64,000 nt of DNA, taken from Typhlomys cinereus. Lineage: Eukaryota > Chordata > Mammalia > Rodentia > Platacanthomyidae. Location of the stretch: positions 16,272,688 to 16,336,687 of the forward strand of contig JALPQD010000004.1 of assembly GCA_023101885.1 (NCBI GenBank), given 5' to 3'. Of this stretch, positions 35,391 to 47,780 are shown piece after piece. The number at the start of each line of letters is the position of its first letter. Within the stretch, counting starts at the first letter, position 1. The notes below the pieces were generated by a model, which was given only the letters and a program-made list of their open reading frames with translations, had not been told where the DNA came from and did not search any database. Both the position numbers and the translations under genes were made by a program.

Positions 35391-35835
35391 ATATAATATG
35401 TGATCTACATGTTCAATAGAGCTTATCCTGATAGACAGAAGAATCAATTACTATGCATACCGTAATGATCCTTCCCAAAGGAGATGGCTTCTAATGATCT
35501 TAAGAAGTTCCTTACAATAAAATTATTTGCTCTTCTGGGTTATGGTAACAACAAAGAAAAAAAAATCTCCTCAGCTCAGGAATATAAAACAAGAAATTTT
35601 GTTCCCCAGATCCATTAGAAATCCTATTTATGCTATCTCCTTAGTAATTAAGTAAGTGGGTAGTAAAATTCAGGTTAAGATTGGATCCTATACATATAGA
35701 ACTATGTACAGGGAAGGAAAGCCATGCATTCTGCGAAAAGAATAGAAATTAAAAAAAAAAAGATATCAACTTGACACAATATAAAATACAAAATTTAGTA
35801 AAACAATTAATGTGACAAAAGTATAAAATGTAATT
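35391..35835. other. Unique A+T-rich DNA, nothing recognised
   Basis: No coding or repeat signature is seen. An A run lies at about 35750-35761. Confidence 0.45.
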
Positions 35836-36245
35836 TTCTGATGTGGCATATTTGGCAGTCAGCTATAGATGTAAACTTGAAGACTGAATCATGAACTACT
35901 GGGTAGATTTGTGAAGGATGGTTCAGTTAAGGTAAGCCCTGAGAAGGTCTGTGTAGATTATCTAGTTGATGTGAGAAGATTGAGTATATAGTAGGTGGGG
36001 TTGTTCTCTAGAAGGGTTGAGAGAATGAATGGAGAGAATGAAAGAAAGTTCAGTATTTTAGCATATTGGCAAGTGGGAAAGTACAGTTCCCTCTCAGCAA
36101 TTCCTGTGGGTAAGGTGCGAACACTTCCAACAGTTTCAGGTGTTCATACGAAACCTCCTGTCATGCTGATGAACATAATCAAGAAATATAAGCCAGAATA
36201 AATTTCTTCTTACCCTTAGCTTTTCAGGGCCTATATAGCAAACAG
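35836..36245 (+). mobile_element. LTR-like repeat, MT/ORR1 (ERVL-MaLR) type, sense
   Basis: It starts 'ttctgatgtggcatatttggcag' and ends with a typical MaLR-like 3' part: 'ctgtcatgctgatgaacat', 'agccagaataaatttcttctt' (with an AATAAA signal at about 36196) and 'agcaaacagtatggg'. About 400 bp, diverged, no interior. Confidence 0.5.
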
Positions 36246-36249
36246 TATG

Positions 36250-37271
36250 GGTTTTTAATTAACTCTAATATCTATGGAAGTCCATTAGTTAGTGTATTTT
36301 GATGTAACTCATACTGGAACCAAACCACAGATTTATCTAAACTCATCTAAGCTGCTGTATAATATTAGGGATCTGCATAATATATTTAAAAGATTAATAG
36401 GTATGCCTTAAATAATTATTAAGAATCATATTTATAAATCTCATAGTCATGGAACCAACGACACGAAGCATTCTTCAAGTTACATGGATGAAACAACCTA
36501 ACAAATAGATTCAAATTGAGTAAGAATTTAGCACTGAAAATTACTTTTAATGGGAGAAAGTTATTCAATAAAGTAATATAATTGATAGAGTACAACAGCT
36601 TGCAAACTTAGCCTGCAATTAGTTTCTAACTATGCCAAAATTATGGTTGCCGGTCTGATTAACCTCAATTTTGGTTATTTAACAACATAATCTGCCCCAT
36701 TATTGTACTGGGAAAAAGCCATTTGCCTTCTGCAGTACCAATTCTCATCTAGATCACCTATAGGATGCAAAGTTAAATGAAGTAGGTGTGATTTCAGGTC
36801 ATTTGCTGCATTTTTCTAACACATGTTCAAAGATATATAAATATTCTTGAACTTCTGAGTTGATCACATGAGCTAAACATTCTTTGCTCTTTCCTTCGCT
36901 GGAGGCATCTTTGCAAATAAATTGCTAAAATTACTTTAAATTAATTATCATCATTTTCTTTTCCTGTGAGCATTCCTATTATCAGGCCTACAAGGAAAAA
37001 TAGCATTGTGAAAGTTCTAATTTTAATCTACCACTAACTATTTTTAGCTACTATGAGGAAAGTGGCATATATGTCTTGATTATAGATGAGAATTGGTACT
37101 GCAGAAGGCAAATGGCTTGTGGAAGAGCAGCAGCAAGTGAGTGCTAGACAACTGTGTTGCACTGTGCAAGATGGTTACAGGATGCTCTTGTGTTACAAAG
37201 GAGAGCAAATAAGCCAACAGAAATCTGTTTATTTTCTTGGACTGGCTGTGGGGCAGTGCTATTGTTCCAGA
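36250..37271. other. Unique DNA; possible conserved noncoding element 36590-36990
   Basis: 36590-36990 is complex and non-repetitive (e.g. ctgcaattagtttctaact; cagtaccaattctcatctag; taaattaattatcatcatt), with several homeodomain-like ATTA/TAAT cores and no repeat match I recognise. It is the best candidate in the window for a conserved regulatory element, but conservation cannot be tested from one sequence. The frame at 37086-37283 has no recognised domain. Confidence 0.35.
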
Positions 37272-37926
37272 GCTGAAAACTAGCTCTGTGTATTAGTCAG
37301 GGTTCTCTGAAGAAACAAAATCTACAGAATGCAACATATATAAATAAGTTTGTTAAAATCACTCACAATAAAATATAGTGTCCTTCCAAACAGCTGTCAG
37401 CAGCCACCTCACTCTTGACTGGAATGTCCCACAAAGCCAAAAGTTCCCAAAAAGGTCTCAAGCCCTTGCTTCTCTGAAGAGTCGAAGACATTAGGTTCCA
37501 CACCAAGAACAGCTGGGCTCTGCCAACTGTTCTTGACAAAGCAAATAGCAGCAAGGCTTAGAGGCCAGGCTGCAAATGCAACCAGCAGTGGGAACAGCAA
37601 CGATGAAGTGGAAAAGACCAAGTGCCTCCAAATCAGCCAAGGACAGAAGCAGCTGTAGCAGCAACAAAGAAGGCCACGATGCTGACCATCACAGAATGAC
37701 TCCTCAGCAAGTCAACACAAGATAAGGGAAGAGCAAGTCCCTCCTCCTTGCACTTTCTATTTGGTCCACCACTGAAAAGTACCACCTGCTGTGGGCTGGG
37801 TTTTCCACAGCAATCAATCAAGTACCTGCAGGCTTGTTCAGGGGCCATCCCAACCATTAACCTTCCACAGCTGTGCCCCAAACAGTCTATAACTGTCAAG
37901 TTGACACCAAAATACAACCATAACAC
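37272..37926 (-). mobile_element. LTR-like repeat (ERVL-MaLR or related), antisense, long
   Basis: It begins with 'tgtattagtcagggttctctgaag' and ends with 'gtcaagttgacaccaaaatacaacc', the two ends of a widespread placental LTR-type repeat in antisense. The middle (37390-37800) is unusually rich in agc/gca steps (cagcagccacc; agcagctgtagcagcaac) and yields several frames of 60-97 codons that I regard as artefacts. About 650 bp, longer than a typical MT LTR, so the middle may be a lineage-specific expansion. Confidence 0.5.
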
Positions 37927-37929
37927 TCT

Positions 37930-39044
37930 GTTTTACCAAGACAGTGAGTTCAGTATTGCAGTGCTGAGGAACCAGAATTATAATGTATAAAACTAAAGGC
38001 ATGTATTGTGTCTCCATTAACTTAGCCACTGAGCAAGAATATGGAAATTAAAGTTCTCAAGAGGAACTTCTTACACCATGTGTACAATAGTTTCCTTGTC
38101 CGTGTATGAATTAAGGTAATTTGCTGCTCTTTTGTTTACATTAAATATGTCAGGACTGGGCAAACCATGACTATTTTTATATTTTGCCAGTAATTATGTC
38201 CACTCAGTAAGAAAAATGTGTTCAATTATTAAATGCTAAGTCTCCAGGAAAGAGGAGGTAAAGAATTTATATTTCACATTCCAGATTTGGATCATTACTT
38301 AACTTCATAAAGTACATGGTACAATTAGCCTTCTTAATTAGTGAATTTTGTATTCCATTTATCCACATTGAATAATGAGCTTTGAAGCAATAGATAGTTT
38401 TAAATTCAGTCACTCATTTATTTATCATTTCATCTTTGATTCATACAAATTTCTAAACTCCTTTGAATACATATTAAAATATATATAAAGCAGACAAATT
38501 AATATACAATGTTTCTACAGAATCTAGTTTGAAGAAACAAAGGCAAAGTAAACTATAACATATGAAATTAATTACATATTGCTCATATAAAAATTGTCTA
38601 TTCACTAGTAACAATAATAGAATAAAAATATTCTATAAAATCGATTTTTGGTTAATCAAAGAGGTATTTTTCTTGTAAAATAATTTAATCATATACATTA
38701 TCATTATTTTTAAAACTTTAAATAAAATATATTTAAAATAAACAACATAACATATTGGTCCACATACGCATAGTAACTTGTTTTTAGACCCAAATTGTCA
38801 ACATCAAGTAGTGTTTTTTACCATGGTTTGTGTGGATAAGGATAGTTTCAGTTTCCTTTTAGGAGATTTTAAATATGCAATGAAGTAATATTAAATATTA
38901 TTTCTATTCTGTTATTGTACTCCATTCTACATATTCTAGACAGCCTCAATGCTCACTTTTTTTCTATTTCTATATCCTATATTCCGTATCAACATATGTA
39001 TTTATTATGTGTGTTCATTCATACATGATGTGTACACATGATTA
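37930..39044. other. Unique, very A+T-rich DNA, no gene recognised
   Basis: 38280-38780 is especially A+T-rich and repeat-free, with no signature I can assign. Confidence 0.5.
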
Positions 39045-39134
39045 TATGTACATGTTTTATTGGGATTGTGTCTCTGTAAGCAGGTGCATACAGGTGCATA
39101 TGAAGGTTACACGACATCCCTGGGTACTTTTCCC

Positions 39135-39459
39135 CAATTTATTATTCATTGAGACAGGGTCTCTCACTGTCTTGAACTTTCCAAATTTGCTGTCTTCAAT
39201 GATACAGAGTCCCAAGGATCTTCTTGTCTCTGCCTCCCTGAAGGATGGAGTAATAGGGTTAAGACATCTCATTGGTATGTGCACGTACATAGATGCCAAA
39301 AGAGGATTATAAAATGTCTTTCTCTATCATTTTTCAACTCAATTCTTTGAGGTGGGTCTTCTCAGAGAACTGAAGCTAGTTTGGCAGCTAGCCAGCTTCA
39401 GCAATCTTTTTGTCTCCCCTGACCCTATACAACTGCAATTGTAGAGACAGCAACCACAC

Positions 39460-39504
<45 letters not shown>

Positions 39505-39582
39505 ATGTATGTTTTGGGATTTGAACTCAAGTCCTCATACTTTCTAAAACAAACATAGGTAGCTATATCCCCAGTCTTTCTG
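39135..39582 (-). mobile_element. B4/B1-like composite SINE, antisense, old
   Basis: On plus: 'tgagacagggtctctcactgt' then 'tctctgcctccctgaaggatgg', typical of the antisense 7SL-derived (B1) part. Then comes 'ttttgggatttgaactcaagtcc' (39515 on), an antisense tRNA-type B box, as in B4 elements that join a B1-like and an ID-like part. A T run of 38 (39464-39501) lies between the parts. Boundaries are approximate. Confidence 0.5.
39464..39501 (-). repeat. Poly(T) run of 38
   Basis: This is an uninterrupted run of 38 T, equivalent to poly(A) on the minus strand. It may be the tail of a SINE inserted in or joined to the B4-like element. The Lys-repeat frame over it is an artefact. Confidence 0.95.
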
Positions 39583-39609
39583 AATGTCTGATGTCTCAGT
39601 CAAAAAGTG

Positions 39610-41245
39610 ATGTGAGTAAAATATTCTTAAAAATGCTCCACATGCCTAACCATCAGGGAAATGCAAATCCAAACTACCCTGAGATATCATCTCACTCTGG
39701 ACGGGATGGCAAAAATCCACAATACAAACAACACCAAGTGCTAGAGAGGATGTGGACAGAAGGGAACTCTCATACGCTGCTGGTAAGAATACAGGCTTAT
39801 ACAACTACTCTGGTGATTAATATGGCGAGTTCTAAAAAAAGTTAAAGATTGAAATGCCATATGACCCTGCTATACTACTACTGGAAATAATCCCTTATAA
39901 TGCAGAAATTCACTACAGTGACATGAGCACAACCATGTTCATTGCAGCACTATTTACAATTGCAAAGACATGGATTCAATCCAAATGCCCAACAGTTGAT
40001 GGAGTGGATAATGAAAACATGGTATATTCATACAATGGAATATCACTGAGTCATCAAAAAAGATGAATTAATAAATTTGCCAGGAAATAGATGGAATAAG
40101 GAAAAAATCATATTGAGTGAAGTACCTCAGAAACAGAAAGTTAGAGACATATGTACCTCCTAATAGGAAGGATCCTAGTTGCAAACCCACTTAATGACAT
40201 ATTCAAATATAAATCTCTGTAATTCCCATTGTAATCACAAAGGATTATAAATAGGAGGGAAGAGAGAGGAAGGAGGACCTCAAAAGAAAGGAGATAAAGG
40301 ATCATGCTTCAGTAGAGAAAATAGGCTAAGGTTAAGTATCGCATATAAGTAGCAAGACATCTGGTGCAGCTCACTCTCACTGCCCTGGTTACTTGCAACT
40401 GAACAGGTTTGATCTCACTGATCAGGGAGGATATAAGGACTGAAAGATAGACTGTAACCATCCTGCAAATGGGATACTGATCCCCCTCACTCACTGCTGT
40501 GTTCTACTCCTATTCCATCTACCTTTGAGTCTCCTCTTATATTAAGATCTTTATTTAAACAGTCTTTTATCTTTGGTTAGGAGGTGACCTTCCATAGTAA
40601 CCAGGATGGAACCAAGGATGGTGCAGGAAAAGCAAAATTGGAACCACAGCAAACCATAATTCAGAAAACCAAAGACCCTACATTAATCACCTGGAACCAG
40701 ACCAGCCAAATCTCTCCCCATCCTAAGGGTCAGGGAACCTTGCATAAGAAGGTGTGACAAAATTGTAAGAGCCTAAAGATGGGAAAGACCAGTGATATGC
40801 AAGATACTCCACACAATTTAAGACTGCACAATGGCTGACCTTTCAATGACCCCCCAAAATCTATCATGGATCACAGGGGAGAAGCCTCCAGGCAGTAGGA
40901 ACCTTAGAGGCAAGGAATTAATCAATCATAATAGAATTCCCATGCTAATAGGGAGCCCAAAAGGGGTTCTGGTTTATGCCACTGAGTCCTGAACTCTCAC
41001 TAGGGTGGAGGACTCAGAGGGATGTTTGGCATTCACAAAAATAGATGCTCCAGGCAATAGGAAGGAGGAAGAGGGAGGCCTGGGAAAGGGGAGGAAAGAA
41101 GGGGGTGAAAGGAAGGGGATGAGAGGAAGAGGGGAGAGTACAATGGGTTATGACTGGGGAGAAGGAGAGGGGAGGGAGAGGATGGGGGTACTTATTGAGC
41201 TTGTATGGTTAGGAAAAAAATAAAGTGTGGGAGAAAAAAATACTC
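39610..41245 (+). mobile_element. 5'-truncated L1: ORF2 C-terminus and 3' UTR
   Basis: It begins inside ORF2 ([20 protein letters not shown]) and continues VRIQAYTTTLVINMASSKKS, YDPAILLLEIIPYNAEIH, MFIAALFTIAKTWIQSKCPT across several frames. The 3' UTR follows (from about 40140) to 'gagcttgtatggttagg' and an A-rich tail near 41245. GA-rich tract at 41050-41190. It keeps the ORF2 codons missing at the inversion junction of the L1 at 22.8-25.0 kb, so it serves as the comparison. Flanking duplications are not convincing. Confidence 0.88.
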
Positions 41246-41770
41246 GTGTGGAGTATTTTTCACATCGTTGGTCCTCTCCATCTTTAGGCTCTTACCATCT
41301 TGCTGCCCCCTCTTCTGCAAGGTTCCCTGAGCGTTAAGATGGGGAGATATTTGGCTGGTCTGGTTCCAGGTGATTAATGTAGGGTCTTTGCTGTTCTGAA
41401 TTATGGTTTGTTGTTGTTTTCAGTTTTGCTTTTCCTCACCACCCTTGACTCCATCCTGATTGGTAGGGAAGGTCACCTCCTAGCCAAAGATAAAAGATTC
41501 TTTAAATGAAGATCTTAATATAAGATGAGACTTAAATGGAATAGGAGTAGGACATAGCAGTGAGGGGGGGTCAGTGTCGCATTTTTAGAATAGTTACTGT
41601 CTATCTGCCAGTCCCTATATCCTCCCTGGTTAGTGAGATCAAATCTCTTCAGTCGTAGGTGACCAGAAAGGGAAGTGAGAGTGAGCTGCACCAGATGTCT
41701 CACTACTTACATGCCAATGATTAACAATGACCTGTTTTCTCTACTGAAGCATGATCCCCTCTCTCCTTTT
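41246..41770 (-). mobile_element. L1 3' UTR fragment, antisense, abutting the preceding L1
   Basis: It is the reverse complement of the 3' UTR interval corresponding to about 40295-40815 of the adjacent copy: ggttccaggtgattaatgtag, gaattatggtttgttgttg, catcctgattgg, ccagatgtctcac. It begins right after the A tail at tactcgtgtggagtatt and lacks the GA-rich terminal part and any T run, so it is not a simple separate insertion. With its neighbour it makes an inverted repeat of about 500 bp arms separated by about 440 bp. Confidence 0.85.
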
Positions 41771-42514
41771 TTTCTGGGTGGGGGGCAGATTTTAAAGCAG
41801 CTTAAATTTATATTAAAGGCTTTTATAATCATTGGCAAACATAAATATCCTTGGAGAAAATAAAAGTAATGAATGCTGTAGGTTCAGAACAATACAACTG
41901 TGGATGAATTAATGAACAAGAGAGGGGCGGTTAATATGAACACAGGTGGAAAACTTCCTAAGAAGTTATAGTTAGAATAAATTGTGGTGGTCTCATATTG
42001 TTCTTTAAACATATCCTACTTATCAATCAATAGAATTCTACTCATTTAGAGATGGTGAAACAGAAATTCATTTAATGAGAAGTGCAATGAAAACATCTTT
42101 TGGGTGGATAATATATTAACTTGTCATTAAATATGACAGGACTGTACATCCATGAACTCACTGCAGCTTATACTTCCTCAAGACCTGCACAGTATTTGTC
42201 CTATCAACATTTCACCATGGAAGGCAAAAGATCTCAAAAGGCTTTACAATTCCGTCAGGGAATATTGAGGGTCAATGTTAGATGTGTTTGTATATGGTGG
42301 GAGGGGAGCTACTTTCCCCAACTGCATGCTTGCTGATATATCATCCCAGTTCCATAAAATGTTCAGACTTACACAATCAAGAGCAACCCAGATGAAACTC
42401 AGTAGGTTCCACACACAAAAATGCATGAAAATAGGAGAAGACTGATAGGTTCATAGTGGGAAAATAAGGTGGAATGGGGTTGAGCAATAAGGGATGAGAA
42501 TCAAAAAAAGTTCA
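41771..42514. other. Unique DNA, no gene recognised
   Basis: The stretch is A+T-rich. Frames at 42121-42336 (plus) and 42244-42426 (minus) overlap one another and have no recognised domain. Confidence 0.45.
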
Positions 42515-42905
42515 TTTTATACAACTGTCATAGTTAGGCACAGGTGAAGTAGAGGGTCTGAGCTCTGGGCACATTTTTGTAGAATTAGTGGTTGAGTTAT
42601 GCCCAGAAGAAACCTGCAGGAAACTGTTTAGCTGATGGGGAAGGCCCAGCCCATGGTGGATAGGACTACGCCCTCGAATGAAACAGAGCTGGTTGAGAAA
42701 GTTAGCATGATCATGCAAGTAAGAATCATCCTTCTCTCAACCTTTATGTAGAGATGGTATGGCCATTTCCCTCGGCCCTAATGCTGGTGTGTGCGCCCCT
42801 ACTAAGATGGACAAACAACTGTAATCAGGAATTGTAAGAGAAAATAAGCCCCTTATTCGCTTAAGGTGATTTATCAGCAACTATGCAGGTTAACTGCTAC
42901 AATAA
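42515..42905 (+). mobile_element. LTR-like repeat, MT (ERVL-MaLR) type, sense
   Basis: It follows the MT LTR order: 'acaactgtcatagttaggcac' start, 'tgatggggaaggcccagccca' (cf. gatgggggagggcccagccc in mouse MT-type LTRs), 'ggataggactacgccctcg', 'gtaagagaaaataagcccctt' and 'gatttatcagcaactatgcagg' near the end. About 390 bp, solo. Confidence 0.65.
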
Positions 42906-42911
42906 CAAACT

Positions 42912-43205
42912 CTTCAATTTTTTGCATGAGTATTTGTGAATATTGCCAGGTGTATACAGGTGTGTGTAGGCATGAGTAGAAGAGGGAACTTAAGTGTCTG
43001 TTTCTGGGGAGGCTTCAGAAATCATCCTGGATTTATTTTCCATCTCATTATTTTTCTCTGGGATTTCCGAGGACCTGTTTTCCAGGGCAAGCATTGCTGG
43101 CTTTCGCAATGTCTGCCGTGCATTTTTAAGTGGAATCTGGCATGTGTACTCAAGTTATGTTGCTTATAAGTCAAAGGTTTTTACCACTTAGGCATCTCCT
43201 CAGCT
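42912..43205 (-). mobile_element. Old diverged tRNA-headed SINE, antisense
   Basis: The order matches the other old copies (47781-48064 and 55204-55456): a TG-rich start, 'agaaatcatcctggattta', a middle block, 'gtggaatctggcatgtgtactcaag' (B box complement region) and 'ttaccacttaggcatctcctcagct' (head complement). It is heavily mutated. Frames at 42936-43191 are inside it. Confidence 0.6.
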
Positions 43206-43890
43206 TTCCTATATTAAACTTTAAATGAATAAAGTAATAAAACAAGAAAGTTGTTTCATCACCTGAGAACTCCAGTTTCAGCTTCTCATCTCATGTCCCA
43301 CCATCCAACTCCTAACTAATGTCTTATTACTCTCTAGATTATCAATAAATATGGTGTAATTAAAACTTATGAAAATGGATAATCAGACTTTGTAAAAATG
43401 TCAGAATTTTATGTGTGATTTTTTTTGTTTATAATATATAGAATATGTCAAACTTTTAGCATCAAAACATTATTATTTCAAAAGATCTAAAATAGGATGA
43501 CACTTTATAAAAGTTGTATAGGAAGTAAAATTACAAAACCACAGGTAGAAATACATTATCACAGAGTATATTATAAAATTCAAAGACATAAGTACATTTT
43601 GTGATTTTTTATTTGTTTTTCTTGACCTCACTCCATCCAAAAACACAACCAAATCCACAAGTTCCTGGTTATGAGGATCATACCATCACACAAATCTTCC
43701 AACACAGTAAGCAGAACTCATCACCCAACTATATGCAATATCAAACTCCATCAAACCTTTGGCCAACTCTGCTGTGATCACACCAAGCATACCTGACCTT
43801 ACTTCAGAATCCTACACCACAGAATTTATTATGCCCATAAATAATTTATATAAGTTATATAAGTTTAGCTTATGCAATAAGCTCCATAAT
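43206..43890. other. No gene recognised; may include an old L1 3' UTR
   Basis: 43610-43890 lies directly left of an antisense L1 ORF2 end, so it is where that element's 3' UTR should be, but I see no GA-rich tract complement and cannot confirm it. Confidence 0.35.
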
Positions 43891-43894
43891 CCTA

Positions 43895-44600
43895 TTGGAA
43901 ATCAAGCCAAATTCTCCAAATAGTAGTTTAATGCTAGGATCCACATTTAAGAGAGAACATGTGACTTTTATCTTATGTGTCTATAACTTACCCAACATAT
44001 TTTCTAGACCATCTATTTGCCAGCAAATTCTACAATCTCACCCTTGCTTGCATTCTATTAGAGATTATATATATATGTGAATATATATGTATGTATGTAT
44101 ATGTATGTAATATATCACAGTTCATTACCCATTCCACTGTTGATGGGCATATTAGTTGATTATATTTCTTGCCATTGTAATGACAGCTTCAATGAACATG
44201 GAAGAACAAGTGTTTATGTAGTAAGATGCAGAGTCCCTTGGGAATATCCCTAGTAAGGGTACAACTGGTTCATATGATAGTTCCATTTTTAGCTTTCTAA
44301 GGAACATCCTTATTAATTGCCATAGTGAATACACCAGCAATGAATAAGTGTTCCCTTTTCTTCACAACCATTCGTGTTTTTGATCTTAGCCAAACTAACT
44401 GGTGTAAAATGGTATTTCAAGGTAGTTTTCATTTTCATTTCCTGATAATCAGGGAGGTTGAGCATTTTTTAAGACATATGTTGAAATTTGAACCTCTTTT
44501 TAGTTCCAAGACTCATTTTTCATTTGGGTTGTACACTTTCTTGGTGTCCAATTTTTTCAGTTCTTTGTTTTCTTTATGCATTACATCTTACATATGGATT
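43895..44600 (-). mobile_element. Old L1 ORF2 3' region, antisense
   Basis: Minus-strand sense includes the C-terminal ORF2 blocks KMELSYEPVVPLLGIFPRDS and FIEAVITMARN. On plus the counterparts are 'ccatctatttgccagcaaat' (cf. FAGKWM), 'gttcattacccattccactg' and 'ttcatttcctgataatcaggg'. A (TA)n/(TGTA)n stretch at 44068-44112 interrupts it. It is strongly diverged with frameshifts. Confidence 0.75.
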
Positions 44601-45453
44601 CTTATGCAAGTTGACTGTTAACTAAACATAAATTGTAGTATTTTTTTCAGAGTAACTAACATAAATGAATATTTGTGCTGACTTTAAATAAAGATGGCAA
44701 CATAATGCAAAATATTCTGTTCACACTACATTTCTGGAATCTGAGAAATGTGCTTTGTGCCGATCATACTTTCTCCACCCTAATATTAAAAACAAATGTC
44801 ATATTATTTTTGTTGCCAATTCTCAGGAAAATCCTTACTTTTCTACTGTTTTGTAACTACTATAGCACCATCACTTTGTAATGTGACCTAGGTAAAATCA
44901 AGCATGCATCAGCATAAATATAAAAAATGAAAAATGTTTAGAAATGAAAGCATATCTAAGAACAGAGGTATAATGATTATATTCTCAAAAAACAAAAAAA
45001 ACTAATATTTGTGAGAATTTTTGAGATGAATAAATTTAGTAACTCAATGGAGTGAAAATCACATTTTGTTTAGCCATAGACTCAGCATTTATGAAATGTC
45101 ACAAAATAAGATTGAAAATATGACTATAGTTAATTTATACTTGCATACAATTTTTCCATTTCTGCACATGTTCTGACCAATGACAATGAATGGAAAGTTC
45201 CTAAGAAATAATAAAATTTTAAGAATTAGAGAAAATTATTGAGTTGGACTTGAAAGAAACCTAAAAATGCTTTAGTTCCACTGGTGTTCTTTGAGTACCA
45301 TCCATACATTTTTTTAACTTTTGAGAAATATAACATCATAATCACTATTGCTTTTGATCCAATTCTACCTACATTTTGATAATTTCATCAGATCTATGTA
45401 CAATAGTTCTTTAATGAAGTGAGAACATGACACTTTTTTCTGATCCCAAATTA
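44601..45453. other. Unique A+T-rich DNA, no gene recognised
   Basis: No repeat or coding signature is seen. The frame at 44675-44881 is chance-like. Confidence 0.5.
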
Positions 45454-45456
45454 GAT

Positions 45457-45730
45457 GGTTGGAGAGATGGCTGAGGGATAAAGACTCTGTGTCATAAGCA
45501 GATGGTCCTGAGTTCAGATTCCAGAGACCATGTAAAAAAAAGTACTTCCTCCCCTGCTGGGGAGAGCCTGGAAAATCCCAGTGGGGCCAAAAAGAGGAAG
45601 AAGCAATCCTGGATGATTCCCGAAATTTTCCTTGGTTCTCCACAGTGACACACAGTGCCTTCTGATGCACAAACACACACACACACACACACAAATTGAT
45701 TAATTAATTAATAATTTAAAAATTAAAAAT
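45457..45730 (+). mobile_element. Old tRNA-headed SINE, sense
   Basis: Head 'ggttggagagatggctgaggga' and B box 'tcctgagttcagattcc' are followed by a diverged body (ctgctggggagagcctgg; gaagaagcaatcctggatg), 'ttccttggttctccaca', a (CA)n tract and an A+T-rich tail (gattaattaattaataat). It belongs to the family of the young copies but is clearly older. Confidence 0.85.
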
Positions 45731-47780
45731 CATGAGTAATGAAAACTTGAAAAAATGATCAAATACAAAATTGATATGAGAAAATATGATTTTGTCTTCA
45801 GTCTTTCACATCCTTTTAAATTTTTCAACAGAACATTTTTCCCAAGCAACAAAATCTCCATGTTCAAAATAATCCAAATCATATGCAAGAAAAACATATT
45901 CTCTTATAGATTAATCTCACTTACATACAAATCTCTACATATGCACATATTGCTCTTTCTTTCACTGATGCTTAGCTATGCAAAGTAGAGGGCTATTACA
46001 GTTGGTAAGGACAAACTTTAGAAAACTCTGAAGAGACAGCATCTTTCATGCTTTCTCTCTTCAGTGGTTATTCATGAATTAGCATCTTACTACCCTAAAA
46101 TTATACATATATATATGATTTTAAATTTCTAAATACTGTTCAGTTGAATAGTAAATATGTAACATTTTTCATTTCACCTTGAACTTCTAATTTTATATTT
46201 GCATTGCATGTATTCATTGTGTATGTAAATACTACCTTGTCAGGATTGTATTTATTCACATTTAGTCTCCTTTACTGTGCAGATTTCTTCCGGTGGTTCC
46301 TTTAGATTCATGCATCCGACTTCCTGAGCATGGTTTTATTAGTGTAAATGCTATCATTTATTACTTCCAAAATCATTTAATGTGAACATCATGTGAAAAT
46401 TGCACGTGTGGTCTTTTAAGTTGCTTGTTAAAAAGCAACATCAAAAGAGATAAAATAAATTTTAATGCTGTGATTTATCTATTAAGCCTCAAATATTGTC
46501 ATTTGAACATATAATCACTATACAATTATCAAAAATATACACAATTGTCATTTTCATTCTGTTTTCAATTTCACATACATGTTTGACACTTAAAACACAT
46601 CTCAGATTAGATGAGCAATATTTTAAGTGCTTAATTTAAGGTCAAAGTCTGATTTATTGGAATTGAATCTATAATTTCTTCCCAAAGTCTGAAGTAGTAT
46701 CATTTAAAGGAACTTGCATCATGTATATTTACCCTAGTTTTAATGTCTATATTTAAAATTCTATAGTACTCAAGTACAGATCTTCTTTTCCTTTTCTCAG
46801 AAATTCTTGAGTCCTATTTATATTAGATGAATATAACTGAGATTTATTTACTTACAGTTTTGCAAACGCTTTTTGAACATCATATAATTCCACACTACTA
46901 AATGTGAAGTTTTCCAATGTTTAAAAGTGATAAAATCAAACTGTCACATGGTGATATTTTGTGTGTAAAAACAGGGACTCATAGCTTAGTGGAAATAAAG
47001 TTTTCATAGTTCTTTCTTGTATTCCATTTGTTTTGATAATTTGCATGTGAAATGTAATAGCTATTCATATCCTTCCACTTTAAAATTTAAATCTTTCATG
47101 ATAATTAAATATGAGACTATTTCCCTGTTTTCATCTTTTGTTTTTCTTTCTTTACACTACTTCCTAACAATCATGCCCAGAGACCTATTTTCTACATTAT
47201 TCTAGAATCTGTCAAGTTGATAATAAAAATCACCACAAGAATTTACAAAACTGCTACATTTTCAAGAACCTGGATGTATAAAAAGCCAAAATGTTGCTGT
47301 AGATGCATTTATTATACTACAATTTATTTGCTAATACTATTTGTCTCTCACCTCCGTATTTTATAATATTTATTTTATTTATCCCTATTTTCTATTGAAA
47401 GGTATTCAAATCATGGTACATCAAAATATATGAATTTGCCACATTGATTTTTGTTTATGTGAAGACATTTAGTAACCAGCAGGCAGGAAAGGCTTTCTGA
47501 CTCCCTCCTTGATACCTTAAGTCTGGTCATCAAGTTTCCCATGAGTAACATTCCTGAATTCTCATGTCAGGAAAAAAATACTGTTTTTGTTATAGGATGC
47601 TAGGACTTATATGAAAATGAACTTTCCCAAGTAAACCACTGAAAATAATCTGTTTGTTCCTGAAGTCTCCCCCACATACCTTATGTCTTCCCATAATTAT
47701 CCTTGGAGTAAATACCAATGGTTTATTTTCAAATTCTGCAAAAGAAAATTCTTTGTCTTCTCACAAATAAATCATTTAAC
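45731..47780. other. Unique A+T-rich DNA, no gene recognised
   Basis: The stretch is repeat-poor and A+T-rich, with no coding or RNA-gene signature. Confidence 0.5.

Noticed and set aside
39610..41770. Twin-priming explanation for the inverted L1 pair
   Set aside because: In twin priming the inverted part lies 5' of the sense part and before the A tail; here it follows the A tail, so another mechanism is needed.
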